Origin: Pseudomonas sp. MM213
GTDB lineage: Bacteria; Pseudomonadota; Gammaproteobacteria; Pseudomonadales; Pseudomonadaceae
Direction of reading: 5' to 3'
Length of the DNA: 64,000 nt
Assembly: GCF_020423045.1 (NCBI RefSeq)
Contig: NZ_CP081943.1
Span: 2,914,001 to 2,978,000, forward strand
A program made the translations under genes and the position numbers. The first letter of the stretch is position 1. The number at the start of each line of letters is the position of its first letter. The notes under the pieces were generated by a model, which ran no database searches, was not told the DNA's origin, and saw only the letters and a program-made list of their open reading frames with translations. Positions 10,191 to 19,088 of the stretch are shown here, piece by piece.

Positions 10191-10954
10191 CAGGCCTCCA
10201 GCAGGCGACGAACGCGCTCGAGGTCTTCAACCGTATCGACGCCGGTAGGCGGTGCGATCAGCGCGTCGGCGACGTGAATCCGCACGCCGTGCCACAGCGC
10301 ACGCAGCTGTTCCAGGGATTCGGTGTTTTCCAGCCAGCACGGGCCCCAGCTGACGAAGTCATGCAGGAAACCGGCGCGGTAGGCGTAGATGCCAATGTGG
10401 CGGCGATACGGCACGCCTTCCGGCAACACGTCTCGACTTTTCGCGAACGCGTCCCGAGCCCATGGCAACGTCGCACGACTGAACGTCAGTGCCAGGCCAT
10501 TGAGGTCGCTGACCACCTTGACCACGTTGGGGTTGAACAGGGTTTCGACATCTTCGATCGGCTCGGCCAGCGTGGCCATGCGCGCTTCGGTGTGGGCTGC
10601 GAGGTTGGCCGCGACCTGATCGATCACGCTTGGCGGGATCAGCGGTTCGTCACCCTGCACGTTGACCACGATCGCGTCGGACGCCAGACCGAGTTTTGCA
10701 GCGACTTCAGCCAAACGGTCCGTGCCGGAATTGTGGTCTTCGCGGGTCAGCACCACGTCGGCACCAAACGCGATGCACGCCTCGACAATGCGCGCATCGT
10801 CAGTGGCAACCACCACACGCTCGGCGCTGCTTTTGCACGCTTGTTCCCAGACGTGCTGGATCATCGGCTTGCCGGCGATCAGCAGCAGCGGTTTGCCCGG
10901 CAGGCGGGTCGAGGCGTAACGCGATGGAATGACAACGGTAAAGGCGGTGGTCAT
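10190..10954 (-). CDS. kdsB: 3-deoxy-manno-octulosonate cytidylyltransferase
   Basis: Activates Kdo with CTP to CMP-Kdo for the inner core of lipopolysaccharide, in the cytoplasm. The 254-aa product opens with [17 protein letters not shown], the nucleotide-binding signature of CMP-Kdo synthetases, and contains NVQGDEPLI near residue 97, which binds the metal and CTP. Length matches E. coli KdsB (248 aa). The ATG lies within the stop of the upstream Trm112-like gene (4-nt overlap). The neighbour lpxK also works on lipid A-Kdo assembly, so the operon is functionally coherent. Confidence 0.96.
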   Translation of the reverse strand: MTTAFTVVIPSRYASTRLPGKPLLLIAGKPMIQHVWEQACKSSAERVVVATDDARIVEACIAFGADVVLTREDHNSGTDRLAEVAAKLGLASDAIVVNVQGDEPLIPPSVIDQVAANLAAHTEARMATLAEPIEDVETLFNPNVVKVVSDLNGLALTFSRATLPWARDAFAKSRDVLPEGVPYRRHIGIYAYRAGFLHDFVSWGPCWLENTESLEQLRALWHGVRIHVADALIAPPTGVDTVEDLERVRRLLEA

Positions 10955-11136
10955 TTATCCAGACGCTCGTCGGTGGTCAGCGTGCGAGCTTCGGTTTCGA
11001 GCATCACCGGGATGCCGTCGCGAATCGGGTACGCCAGGCCGGCGCCCTTGCTGATCAGCTCGGTTTTGTCGGCGCTGAGCTTGAGCGGGCCTTTGCAGAC
11101 CGGGCAAGCGAGGATGTCGAGCAATTTGGTGTCCAT
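10951..11136 (-). CDS. Trm112/YcaR-like small zinc-ribbon protein (UPF0434)
   Basis: A 61-aa protein starting [18 protein letters not shown]. The CPVC knuckle and the IRDGIPVML segment are hallmarks of the YcaR/Trm112 family. Family members in other domains are small activating partners of methyltransferases; the bacterial role is not settled, although the gene is routinely found between lpxK and kdsB. The ATG at 11136 was preferred over one two codons upstream because AGGGA then sits at a proper 6-base distance. It overlaps kdsB by 4 nt. Confidence 0.9.
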   Translation of the reverse strand: MDTKLLDILACPVCKGPLKLSADKTELISKGAGLAYPIRDGIPVMLETEARTLTTDERLDK

Positions 11137-11160
11137 GAGCATTCCCTGGATATAAACGGT

Positions 11161-12171
11161 TTAAGGCAAAAGTCGAGCCGGCAACAGGCGCATCAACTGC
11201 GTATCGAACCAGGCCACGAAGGCCGGCGATGGCGCAGCATCGACCGCCAGGTACCACCAATCGGCGGCGGCGAAGGCACGGCACTTCACCGCGTCCTTTT
11301 CGGTCATCACCAACGGCAATGACGGTGTGAAATTCAAGGCCTGCACGCTGTACTCGGCGTGGTCGGCAAATGCATGCGGGACTGGCTGCCAGTGTAGCGT
11401 TTCGAGGGTCGTGAAGAAACGCTGCGGATTGCCGATCCCGGCCACGGCGTGCAGTGCCTGGCCTGCTGGGAAGTGGTCGAGGGGACGGCGTTCGCCGCTG
11501 TGCAGGTTGACCAGTTCCGTGGGTTGCAGCTGGAAGGCAAAACCGTTGTCGCGATCATCGGTGGCGCCGTTGTACAGCACCGCGTCAACGCTTTGCAGGC
11601 GTTCGACCGGTTCGCGCAACGGTCCCGCAGGCAGGCAGCGCTGGTTGCCCAGGCCTCGGGCGGCGTCTATCAGCACCAGCTCAAGGTCGCGGGCCAAACG
11701 GTAATGTTGCATGCCGTCGTCGGAGAGAATCAGGTCCAGAGGTTCGCTCGCCAGCAGCGCTTTGACCGCACTGCTGCGGTCCGGGTCGATCATCAACGGA
11801 ACGCCGGTACGCTGGACGATCAGCAACGGTTCATCGCCAGCGATGTCGGCGCTTTGATCGGCCTCGACGCGCCATGGCAGTTGCGGCGGTTTGGCGCCAT
11901 AACCACGGCTGACCACGCCGACCCGCAAGCCGCTGCGCTGACAATGCTGGATCATCCACAGAATCAGCGGCGTCTTGCCGGTGCCGCCCACCGTGATGTT
12001 GCCCACGACGATCAGCGGCACCGGTGGCTGATAAATCTCGCCCTCACCCGCCAGAAAGCGTTTGCGCTTGTTCATGACCAGGCGCCGGTACAGCCACTCC
12101 AGCGGCTGCAACAGTTTCAGGGCCGGATGCCCTTGGTACCACGCGGCGAGCAAGCGATCGGACATGGCCAT
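11161..12171 (-). CDS. lpxK: tetraacyldisaccharide 4'-kinase
   Basis: Phosphorylates the 4' position of the lipid A disaccharide precursor at the cytoplasmic face of the inner membrane. The 336-aa length fits the family. A Walker A motif [12 protein letters not shown] lies near residues 57-68, followed by the VVSRGYG segment, and an N-terminal hydrophobic/basic region ([16 protein letters not shown]) probably docks to the membrane. The ATG at 12171 overlaps the exbD-like stop by one base (TGATG); a second ATG two codons later is an alternative. Essential for lipid A synthesis in most Gram-negatives. Confidence 0.95.
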   Translation of the reverse strand: MAMSDRLLAAWYQGHPALKLLQPLEWLYRRLVMNKRKRFLAGEGEIYQPPVPLIVVGNITVGGTGKTPLILWMIQHCQRSGLRVGVVSRGYGAKPPQLPWRVEADQSADIAGDEPLLIVQRTGVPLMIDPDRSSAVKALLASEPLDLILSDDGMQHYRLARDLELVLIDAARGLGNQRCLPAGPLREPVERLQSVDAVLYNGATDDRDNGFAFQLQPTELVNLHSGERRPLDHFPAGQALHAVAGIGNPQRFFTTLETLHWQPVPHAFADHAEYSVQALNFTPSLPLVMTEKDAVKCRAFAAADWWYLAVDAAPSPAFVAWFDTQLMRLLPARLLP

Positions 12172-12602
12172 CAGGGCGCGGGCTGCGCCGCCTCGACAGT
12201 GGTCATGCGCAGGTGACTGAAGCCGAGTTTGCCGGCGGCGTCCATGGCGGTGATGACCGATTGATGCTGGGTCTTGCCATCCGCACTGATCGACAGCGGC
12301 AGGTTGGTGTCACCGTTGGATTCTTTTTGCAACGCGTCCATGAGCGCGGTCAGATCGTTCTTCTGCAAGACCTGATTGTTCACCGAGAACACGCCTTCGG
12401 CGCTGATGGCCACGTCCAGGTGTTTAACCTGCTGGTCTTCGGCAGGCGAACCGCTGACCGCTTCGGGCAGATCGACGCGCAACTGGGTTTCACGGGTGAA
12501 GGTAGTGGTCACGACGAAAAACAGCAGCAGGATAAACACCACGTCGATCAGCGACGCGAGGTTGATGTCGACCGTTTCCCGCGGTTTGCGGCGGAATTTC
12601 AC
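12171..12602 (-). CDS. ExbD/TolR family biopolymer transport protein
   Basis: A 143-aa protein with one N-terminal transmembrane helix (about residues 15-37) carrying the functionally essential Asp in [12 protein letters not shown]. The periplasmic remainder has the usual ExbD/TolR fold. With the ExbB/TolQ-like gene immediately upstream (4-nt overlap) it would form a proton-motive stator that energises a TonB- or TolA-type partner, none of which is encoded here. The linkage to comEC and lpxK is typical for Pseudomonas. Confidence 0.92.
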   Translation of the reverse strand: MKFRRKPRETVDINLASLIDVVFILLLFFVVTTTFTRETQLRVDLPEAVSGSPAEDQQVKHLDVAISAEGVFSVNNQVLQKNDLTALMDALQKESNGDTNLPLSISADGKTQHQSVITAMDAAGKLGFSHLRMTTVEAAQPAP

Positions 12603-13237
12603 GCTTTTTTGCCCTCGGTCAGGTCCACGTCACGATCACCCTGCACCACCTCGACCAGCTTGATCGCTTCCTGCTCCATGCCCACCACCAGCTCATCGAT
12701 GCGGCGTTGCAGGAAACGGTGGAAAAATACCGCAGGGATACCGACCATCAGACCAGCAGCCGTGGTGATCAAGGCCTTCGAAATACCACCGGCCAGCACG
12801 GCGGCATTGGTGCCCATGCCCGTCCCCATGAACGCGCTGAAAATATCGATCATGCCCAGCACGGTGCCGAGCAAACCCAGCAACGGCGCCATGGCAGCGA
12901 TGGTGCCCAGCGCATTGATGTAGCGCTCGAGCTCATGAATCACCCGCGCGGCGGCTTCTTCGATGCACTCTTTCATGATCTCGCGACCATGTCTGGAGTT
13001 GGCCAAGCCTGCCGCCAGAATCTCGCCCAATGGCGAATTGGCGCGCAATTCCTTGAGTTTTTCTTTATTGAGTTGCTTGTCCTTGATCCACACCCAGACC
13101 TGCCCGAGCAAGTGCTCCGGGGTCACACGACTGGCGCGAAGGGTCCAGAGACGCTCGGCGACGATCGCCATGGCCGCGATGGAACTCAGAATGATCGGCA
13201 GCATCATCCAGCCGCCGGATTTGACCAATTCCCACAC
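12599..13237 (-). CDS. ExbB/TolQ/MotA family proton channel protein
   Basis: A 212-aa membrane protein with three predicted helices: one at the N-terminus (WMMLPIILSSIAAMAIV) and two in the C-terminal half around the conserved glycine-rich APLLGLLGTVLGMI segment. The start was set at GTG 13237 (VWELVKSGGW), because GAGGGG lies 9 bases upstream and this gives the family length; the longer ATG frame from 13381 adds an unrelated tail. It partners with the ExbD-like protein next to it. The gap of 98 bases to comEC probably holds its promoter. Confidence 0.9.
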   Translation of the reverse strand: MWELVKSGGWMMLPIILSSIAAMAIVAERLWTLRASRVTPEHLLGQVWVWIKDKQLNKEKLKELRANSPLGEILAAGLANSRHGREIMKECIEEAAARVIHELERYINALGTIAAMAPLLGLLGTVLGMIDIFSAFMGTGMGTNAAVLAGGISKALITTAAGLMVGIPAVFFHRFLQRRIDELVVGMEQEAIKLVEVVQGDRDVDLTEGKKA

Positions 13238-13335
13238 AGTGACAGTCCCCTCGAAAAAGTGCGCCACTCTAACATAGGGGGTCGATGCACCGAAGACCGT
13301 GATGTCGCATCTGGTCGGGCTTTCATAACTCGCGG

Positions 13336-15558
13336 TTATTGCGTGGAACGCCAGAAACGCCGTTCTTGACGCATCGTCCACGGGGGATCGAAGCGTCCGA
13401 GGTGCAGACGGATGGCGCCCTGCTCGGCGCTGTCATGGATTTCCATACCGCGTTTTTTATAACGGGCCATGACCGTGGGGTGCGGGTGACCGAACGAATT
13501 GCCGTTGCCGCGAGAGATCAGCACGGCTTTGGGTTGCAACGCAGTGAGCAACGCCATCGACGACGAGCTGCGGCTACCGTGGTGCGGCGCCTGCAACCAA
13601 TCGGTGGGCACTGCGAGCGGGCTGTCGAGCAGGGCGCGCTCGGCGGCGCTGTCGATGTCTCCGGTCAGCAATAATCGCTCGCCTTTGGCTTCGATTTGCA
13701 GCACGCAGGACTTTTGATTGCGGTCCGTGGCCGAAGGCCATTGCCAGAGCTGAAACCTCACGCCGTCCCAGGTCCATTGCTGGCCACTCTCGCAGGCATC
13801 GGCGTGCAATTCGGCGGGCAGCGCCAAGGGATCACCGCTGAGCACCAGCTTTATCGGCAAACCATTGGCAACCGCTCGCGCACCACCAGCGTGATCGGCG
13901 TCGGCGTGGCTGATCAACATCAGGTCGAGTTCGTTCACGCCGAGTTTGCGCATCGCTGGCAGGACCACTCGCTCGCCTAGATCGAAGTCGCCGAAGCGTG
14001 GTCCGGTGTCATACAACAGCGTGTGATGGCGAGTTCGCACCAGAATCGCCAACCCCTGGCCGACATCCAGCTGCCAGACTTCAGCGATGCCCTCCGGCAA
14101 AAGTGGCCGTGGTGGAAAAACCAGCAACAGCAACAACGGCCAACCCAGCGGGCGCAGCGGTACACCGCGAGGCATTAACAGCAGAAACGCGCCGAGCATG
14201 CCCAGTGCCCATATCCACAATGGAATCGCCGTGGGCACCCACGCTGGCAATTGACCGGCCATCAACCCAAGGCCCTTGAACAGCCAGTCGATCAGCCCAC
14301 CTGCCAGCCACAACAAGCCCTCGCCCACATACGGCAGCGGCAACAACAGGGTTCCCAGCAAGGCCGGTGGCAATACCAGCAAACTGATCCAGGGCACCGC
14401 CAGCAGATTGGCGACCGGCCCGCTGAGACTGATCGGCAATCCCAACACCAAGAGCAACGGGCCCAGTCCGATCGCGATCAGCCATTGAGCACGGGTCCAG
14501 GTTTGCCACCATCGCCACGGCCCCAAGCGACCGCCGAAGGTGAAGATCAACACCGCCACTGCGGCGAAGGACAACCAGAAACCTGGTTGCAGGCTCGCCA
14601 GCGGATCCAGCAACAAAACAGCGTTGAGCGCCAGCAACAGCGGCCACCAGGCGCCGAGGTGACGAAATCGCAGGCGCCACAACAGCACCAGGCCGATCAT
14701 CACGCAAGCCCGCCGCACCGGTACTTCGAACCCCGCCAGCAGTCCGTAACCAAGGGCGGCGGCGAATGCCAGTGCGCAGGCCCATGGCAGCCACGGCAAA
14801 CGGCTCGGCCACACCCCATAACGAGCGAGTCCGGCAATCAGCAGGTAAACCACCCCCGCCAGCAAACCGATGTGCTGTCCGGAAATCACCAGCAAATGCA
14901 CAGTGCCGGTGTCTTGCAACACCTGCCAATCCTCACGACTCAGCCCGGCGCCATCCCCCAGCACCAGCGCAATCAACGCCCCGGTTCGCCCCTGGGCATC
15001 CACGGTTTGCAAACGCTGGCGGATGCTGTCGCGCCAGGCCCATCGGGCTTCCCTGAGCCGCTCACCGTCCTTGATCGTTCCGGTAGCGCCGATGCGTTGT
15101 GCCAACAGCCAGGCGTCGTAATCGAAGGCATGAGGATTGAGCAGCCCGGCAGGACGTTTCAGCTTCACCGCGAGCCGCCAGCGTTCACCACTGTTGACCG
15201 GCGGTCCGTCATACCAGGCCAGGCGCATCCGTTGCGGCACCTCGGCCTGTCGCGACCGGACGTCTGTCAGTTCGAAGCGCACAACCCCGTCATTGTTCTG
15301 CGGCAAACCGGTAACCCGCCCTTCGACCCAACGGGTTTCGCCATCGAGATGCGCTGGCAAACGATCATCCAGCGCCCACTGCGCATTTGCGCCGGCCCAA
15401 CTGATGCCGAACAGAAAAAAAGCCAATGGGTACGTGCGAAACGGCAGCGCCATCAAACCCGTTACGGGCAACACCAGCCATAACCAGACCGGCGGTAATA
15501 CCGGCAAAAAACGCAGGGCCAGCAGACCCAACGCCAGCGCCATCATCCCTGTGCGCAT
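13336..15558 (-). CDS. comEC: DNA internalization-related competence protein ComEC/Rec2
   Basis: A 740-aa polytopic inner-membrane channel proposed to carry single-stranded DNA into the cytoplasm during transformation. The N-terminal part has several hydrophobic helices and an OB-like periplasmic domain. The central competence domain contains the VISGQHIGL motif near residue 224. The C-terminal third is a metallo-beta-lactamase fold (SHADADHAGG near residue 552, and APHHGSRSS near 655), likely the nuclease that degrades the complementary strand. Length and order are typical of full-length ComEC/Rec2, so it looks intact. Many Pseudomonas keep the gene without known natural competence. Confidence 0.94.
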   Translation of the reverse strand: MRTGMMALALGLLALRFLPVLPPVWLWLVLPVTGLMALPFRTYPLAFFLFGISWAGANAQWALDDRLPAHLDGETRWVEGRVTGLPQNNDGVVRFELTDVRSRQAEVPQRMRLAWYDGPPVNSGERWRLAVKLKRPAGLLNPHAFDYDAWLLAQRIGATGTIKDGERLREARWAWRDSIRQRLQTVDAQGRTGALIALVLGDGAGLSREDWQVLQDTGTVHLLVISGQHIGLLAGVVYLLIAGLARYGVWPSRLPWLPWACALAFAAALGYGLLAGFEVPVRRACVMIGLVLLWRLRFRHLGAWWPLLLALNAVLLLDPLASLQPGFWLSFAAVAVLIFTFGGRLGPWRWWQTWTRAQWLIAIGLGPLLLVLGLPISLSGPVANLLAVPWISLLVLPPALLGTLLLPLPYVGEGLLWLAGGLIDWLFKGLGLMAGQLPAWVPTAIPLWIWALGMLGAFLLLMPRGVPLRPLGWPLLLLLVFPPRPLLPEGIAEVWQLDVGQGLAILVRTRHHTLLYDTGPRFGDFDLGERVVLPAMRKLGVNELDLMLISHADADHAGGARAVANGLPIKLVLSGDPLALPAELHADACESGQQWTWDGVRFQLWQWPSATDRNQKSCVLQIEAKGERLLLTGDIDSAAERALLDSPLAVPTDWLQAPHHGSRSSSSMALLTALQPKAVLISRGNGNSFGHPHPTVMARYKKRGMEIHDSAEQGAIRLHLGRFDPPWTMRQERRFWRSTQ

Positions 15559-15693
15559 ACGCCCGTCCTTGAGAGTCCCCTCCTAGGCATAGCCGGCTCA
15601 CAGCACGTGCATCGTTATTAATTGTCACAAAGTCTGAATGGGCGGCTCATAGAATCCAGACATACTTGCCGCCTTAACCGACCGAGAAGCCCT

Positions 15694-16212
15694 ATGCCCC
15701 GGCGCTTATTCAAACGTTACATGCCAGACCCGATCAGCATCAGGGAACACAAATCCTTACGCTTTCTCGGCACGCTGTTGCATGACCCGAACCTCTGGCA
15801 TCTCAACCGTCACTCGGTCGCACGGGCGATGGCGGTGGGTTTGTTTGCGGCGTTCCTGCCGATTCCGCTGCAGATGCTGGTGGCGGCGGTTCTGGCCATT
15901 GTCGTACGCGGCAATATGCCGATTGCGGTCAGTCTGGTCTGGCTGACTAATCCGATCACCATGCCTGCGGTGTTTTTTTGTACGTACCAGACTGGGGCGT
16001 GGTTGATGGATGTCCCGGCTCGTCATCTGCCGGATGAGTTGACCTGGGAGTGGATCAGCGGGGAGCTGTCTACGCTGTGGCAGCCGTTTTTGCTGGGGTC
16101 GGTTGTGGTGGGGCTGGTGTTGGGGGCGCTCGCTTATTGCCTGGTGATGATGTATTGGCGGTGGTGGGTGAGTCGGCAGTGGGCTCGGCGCAAGAAGAAG
16201 CGGATGTTGTGA
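15694..16212 (+). CDS. DUF2062 membrane protein
   Basis: A 172-aa protein of the DUF2062 family: basic N-terminus (MPRRLFKRYM), the conserved HSVARAMAVGLF segment, then two or three hydrophobic segments including VVVGLVLGALAYCLVMMYW near the C-terminus, ending in a basic tail. The function of the family is unknown; members are integral membrane proteins. The start is the ATG at 15694; the ORF extends upstream, but that part has no family similarity. It lies divergent from comEC, its usual Pseudomonas neighbour. Confidence 0.85.
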   Translation: MPRRLFKRYMPDPISIREHKSLRFLGTLLHDPNLWHLNRHSVARAMAVGLFAAFLPIPLQMLVAAVLAIVVRGNMPIAVSLVWLTNPITMPAVFFCTYQTGAWLMDVPARHLPDELTWEWISGELSTLWQPFLLGSVVVGLVLGALAYCLVMMYWRWWVSRQWARRKKKRML

Positions 16213-16240
16213 ATGCGGTAGCTGGGCGGGATTGGGTCGG

Positions 16241-16454
16241 GGGTACATATCCATTACTGCGGTAACGGCGGCTATTGGTTTCGCCCTTACGGCGAGTAAC
16301 TTGGAAGAGCCCCAAGTAACCAAGGGCTCTTGCCCCTTTCGTTCGGTGGCTCGCTAAGGCTCGCCATGCCCTCGAGGGGGCGCTCAGATCAAAAGCGGAA
16401 GGCGAGCTAACGCTCGGCCTGATGAGTGGTGAAAATCAAAAGCGCACGCGATTC
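16241..16454 (-). repeat. long intergenic repeat, copy A (short form)
   Basis: Reading the minus strand, this stretch matches copies B (16786-16977 plus 18237-18311) and C (30075-30400). It has the same start (GCTTTTGATTTTCACCACTC), the same hairpin region before ACTCGCCGTAAGGGCGAAACC, and the same end at GGATATGTACC. It lacks the central ~130-bp GC-rich segment present in B and C. No gene is supported in it. It is a dispersed repeat of unknown origin, oriented inversely to copy B. Confidence 0.75.
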
Positions 16455-16548
16455 CCTGTAGGAGCCGGCTTGCCGGCGATGGCGGTGGGTCAGTTGACGC
16501 ATTTGTCGCCTGAAAGGACGCCATCGCCAGCAAGCTGGCTCCTACAAG
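16455..16548. repeat. REP pair (GCCGGCTTGCTGGCGAT class)
   Basis: CCTGTAGGAGCCGGCTTGCC is followed about 50 bases later by its near-complement GCCAGCAAGCTGGCTCCTAC. The two arms can fold into one long imperfect hairpin. This is the second REP class of the window. Confidence 0.85.
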
Positions 16549-16550
16549 GG

Positions 16551-16572
16551 AAATGCATATGCATATGCATTT
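16551..16572. repeat. 22-bp perfect palindrome between two REP pairs
   Basis: The half-site AAATGCATATG is followed by its exact complement, giving a 22-bp uninterrupted palindrome of alternating ATGCAT/CATATG hexamers. It sits midway between the REP pairs 16455-16548 and 16589-16680 and is AT-rich in a GC-rich context. Function unknown; it could be a protein-binding site or a remnant of recombination. Confidence 0.8.
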
Positions 16573-16588
16573 GGATAAATACGATCAA

Positions 16589-16680
16589 CTGTAGGAGCCG
16601 GCTTGCTGGCGATAGCGGTGGGTCTGTCGACGCATTTATTGACTGAACGGACGCTATCGCCAGCAAGCCGGCTCCTACAG
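16589..16680. repeat. REP pair (GCCGGCTTGCTGGCGAT class)
   Basis: CTGTAGGAGCCGGCTTGCTG and its inverted copy CCAGCAAGCCGGCTCCTACA are separated by about 50 bases. The arms are nearly identical in sequence to those of the neighbouring pair, so the two pairs probably arose by duplication. Confidence 0.85.
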
Positions 16681-16785
16681 GGGTTTGTGTACATGTCGGG
16701 AATGAGTGAACGCAGCAGAGAAGGACAACGCGTACCCCAAAGAGCCAGGTCGGCTTTCAGGCCGCCTCGGCGGTTGTGGCGGTGG

Positions 16786-16977
16786 TCGCCCCCTCGAGAG
16801 GCCGAGCGCAGGTTCTGCGCAGTGGGCAACCCGGCATGGATGCCGGGTTAGCCGCGCACGGCCAAGGATGGCCGATCGCGGCGGGCCCACGGAGCAGGAC
16901 CGGAGCGAGGGCATGCCGAGCCTAGGCGAGGCACCGAACGAAAGGGGCAAGAGCCCTTTGGTTACTTTGGGGCTTTT
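16786..16977 (+). repeat. long intergenic repeat, copy B, left part (split by the IS)
   Basis: Matches copy C at 30140-30330 over TTCTGCGCAGTGGG, the short inverted repeat ACCCGGCATGGATGCCGGGT, and CGGGCCCACGGAGCAGGACC. It ends in the hairpin arm GGTTACTTTGGGG. The IS481-type element interrupts it after GGCTTTT. Its right part continues at 18237-18311. Short ORFs within it recur in other copies and are not supported as genes. Confidence 0.75.
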
Positions 16978-18236
16978 TGTACGGACCGGACACATGGTTG
17001 ACGGGTGTGCGGGGACATGGTGGACACTTTTCGGCGAGCCAACTTCGCCGGGAATCCATCATGCCCTGGGACACGAGAGATACCATGAGCCTGAAAGAAG
17101 AGTTTGTTGCCTTAGCACGGCAACCCGGCAGCAATAAACGAGAACTGTGTCGACGGTTCGGCATCAGTCCGCAAACGGCCTACAAGTGGCTCAACCGCTA
17201 CGAGACACACGGTCAGTCGGGACTGCAAGAGAAGTCCCGCAGACCTGCAACCAGCCCCAAGCTGACCCCTGCTGCTTTGGAGGCCGAAGTCTTAGCCCTC
17301 AGGCAAGAACATCCCGCATGGGGCGGACGCACAATCAGCATCATCTTGAAAAAGCAGATCGCTCCCAGCACCGTCACCAATGTCCTGCGCAGGCACGGGC
17401 TGATTCAGCCTGCTCAGAATGAGCAAGAGGCCAAGCTGAGATTTGAACACGATGCGCCTAACGATCTGTGGCAGATGGATTTCAAGGGGCACTTCTCAAC
17501 GCAAGAAGGCCGATGCCACCCCCTGACTTTGTTGGACGACCACTCACGATTCAATTTGGCTATTCAGGCCTGCGATAACGAGCGCGGAGCCACGGTGAAG
17601 GAAAAGATGATTGAGGTATTCCAGCGCTTCGGATTACCAGCACGCATCAATGTTGATAACGGCCCGCCATGGGGCTCACCGCGCAACCCAGGTGAAATCA
17701 CAGAGCTGAGTATCTGGCTGATTCGTTTAGGAATCCGGATCAGCTTCAGCCGCCCTTACCATCCCCAAACCAATGGGAAGATCGAGCGCTTCCACCGTTC
17801 ACTCAAAGCCGAAGTGCTTGAGGGGCGTCAATTTTCCACGGTCAAGGAGGCTCAATCCGCGTTTGATCGATGGCGGGAGGTTTATAACCTGCAACGGCCT
17901 CATCAAGCGTTGAACTATCAAGTGCCGATGGACCGGTATCGCTCTAGCCCCTGGGCTTATCCGCAGCAACTATCGGAGTTTGAATACGGGCCGGACGATG
18001 TGTTGGCCAAGGTTTATCACAGCCGATTTCGCTTTCAGAAACGCTATTTCAGCATCGCCAAGGGCTTGGTTGGGCAGCACATCGCAATACGGCCCAACCC
18101 TGAAAGAAATGGACTCTTTGACGTCTACTTCTGCCATCACTTCCTAAGAACGTTCGACGTGAGCAAACCTGACTATGGGTCATAATGTGTCAACCATGTC
18201 CCCGCACATGTGTCCACCATGTGTCCGGTCCGTACA
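16978..18236 (+). mobile_element. IS481-family insertion sequence, complete, 1259 bp
   Basis: Terminal inverted repeats of about 50 bp with five mismatches begin TGTACGGACCGGACACATGG at both ends. Each end contains two related GGACATGGTKGAC blocks that probably bind transposase. The element is bounded by a direct repeat GGCTTTT (16971-16977 and 18237-18243), the likely 7-bp target-site duplication. It contains a single transposase gene. Removing the element and one copy of the duplication restores a hairpin sequence found in the uninterrupted copies of the same repeat. Intact ends, an open transposase frame and a perfect duplication suggest a fairly recent insertion. Confidence 0.92.
17061..18185 (+). 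CDS. IS481-family transposase
   Basis: A 374-aa DDE transposase. The N-terminal helix-turn-helix region (KRELCRRFGISPQTAYKWL) recognises the ends, and the rve-type catalytic core shows the three acidic residues in LWQMDFKG, INVDNGPPW and GKIERFHRS. The start MPWDTRD has GGGA 7 bases upstream; MSLKEE eight codons later also has a plausible site. The length is typical of the longer IS481 transposases. It is complete with no frameshift, and the gene fills the element between its inverted repeats. Confidence 0.93.
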   Translation: MPWDTRDTMSLKEEFVALARQPGSNKRELCRRFGISPQTAYKWLNRYETHGQSGLQEKSRRPATSPKLTPAALEAEVLALRQEHPAWGGRTISIILKKQIAPSTVTNVLRRHGLIQPAQNEQEAKLRFEHDAPNDLWQMDFKGHFSTQEGRCHPLTLLDDHSRFNLAIQACDNERGATVKEKMIEVFQRFGLPARINVDNGPPWGSPRNPGEITELSIWLIRLGIRISFSRPYHPQTNGKIERFHRSLKAEVLEGRQFSTVKEAQSAFDRWREVYNLQRPHQALNYQVPMDRYRSSPWAYPQQLSEFEYGPDDVLAKVYHSRFRFQKRYFSIAKGLVGQHIAIRPNPERNGLFDVYFCHHFLRTFDVSKPDYGS

Positions 18237-18311
18237 GGCTTTTCCAAAGTGACTCGCCGTAAGGGCGAAACCAATATCAGCCACTACCGAAGCAACGGAT
18301 ATGTACCCTTA
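18237..18311 (+). repeat. long intergenic repeat, copy B, right part
   Basis: Continuation of the interrupted copy: CCAAAGTGACTCGCCGTAAG, then GGGCGAAACC and the shared end GGATATGTACCC. In copies A and C the same segment directly follows the hairpin arm. The ABC permease gene ends immediately beside it. Confidence 0.75.
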
Positions 18312-19088
18312 AGTCCGCATCCCGCGACCACTAACCAACAACCGCGCACACCCGATATACAACACCACCGTCGCCACCAGCATGAACGTAATCGCCACAC
18401 TGATCCTGATGTCCGAAACACCCAAAATCCCGTACCGAAACGCATTGACCATATGCAAAACAGGGTTCGCCAACGACACCGTCTGCCAAAACGGCGGCAA
18501 CAACGAGATCGAGTAAAACACCCCGCCCAAATAGGTCAGCGGCGTCAGCACAAACGTTGGAATGATCGAAATATCATCAAAGTTGCGCGCAAACACCGCG
18601 TTGATGAAACCCAGCAACGAGAAGATCGTCGCCGTCAGCACCACCACCAGAATGGTCACGCCCAGGTGATGCACCTGCAACTTGGTAAAGAACAGCGACA
18701 GCAACGTCACAATGAGCCCGACCATCAACCCGCGCAGCACACCGCCCAGGGTGTAGCCGATCAGAATCGTGTGCGGCGACACCGGCGACACCATCAGTTC
18801 CTCGATGGAACGCTGGAACTTGCTGCCGAAGAAACTCGACACCACGTTGCCGTAGGAGTTGGTGATCACCGACATCATGATCAGCCCCGGCACGATGTAT
18901 TCCATATAGGTGAAACCACCCATGTCACCGATCTGCCGGCCGATCAGATTGCCGAAGATCACGAAGTACAAAACCATGGTGATCGCCGGCGGCAGCAGCG
19001 TCTGCGGCCAGATCCGGGTGAAGCGTTTGACCTCGCGATAAACGATGGTATTGAGCGCGACGAGATTGGGCTGCAGCTCGGAACTCAT
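18309..19088 (-). CDS. ABC-2 type transporter permease (YadH-like)
   Basis: A 259-aa permease with six predicted transmembrane segments and the ABC-2 signature around NPVLHMVNAFRYGILG near residue 216. It pairs with the ATPase encoded immediately upstream (4-nt overlap, ATGA) to form an exporter of the DrrA/DrrB-YadG/YadH type. The substrate is unknown. The end of the gene abuts a repeat copy interrupted by the insertion sequence; the coding frame itself appears complete. Confidence 0.9.
   Translation of the reverse strand: MSSELQPNLVALNTIVYREVKRFTRIWPQTLLPPAITMVLYFVIFGNLIGRQIGDMGGFTYMEYIVPGLIMMSVITNSYGNVVSSFFGSKFQRSIEELMVSPVSPHTILIGYTLGGVLRGLMVGLIVTLLSLFFTKLQVHHLGVTILVVVLTATIFSLLGFINAVFARNFDDISIIPTFVLTPLTYLGGVFYSISLLPPFWQTVSLANPVLHMVNAFRYGILGVSDIRISVAITFMLVATVVLYIGCARLLVSGRGMRT

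Noticed and set aside
14251..15483. 410-aa open frame antisense to comEC
   Set aside because: Gln/Pro/Arg-rich mirror sequence without a ribosome-binding site; ComEC motifs on the minus strand are intact.
16675..16995. ORFs reading SLRSCSVGPPRSAI-type peptides, also at 30118-30408
   Set aside because: The same peptide appears because the same DNA repeat occurs twice. There is no ribosome-binding site and copy A lacks the segment, so this is repeat DNA, not a gene.
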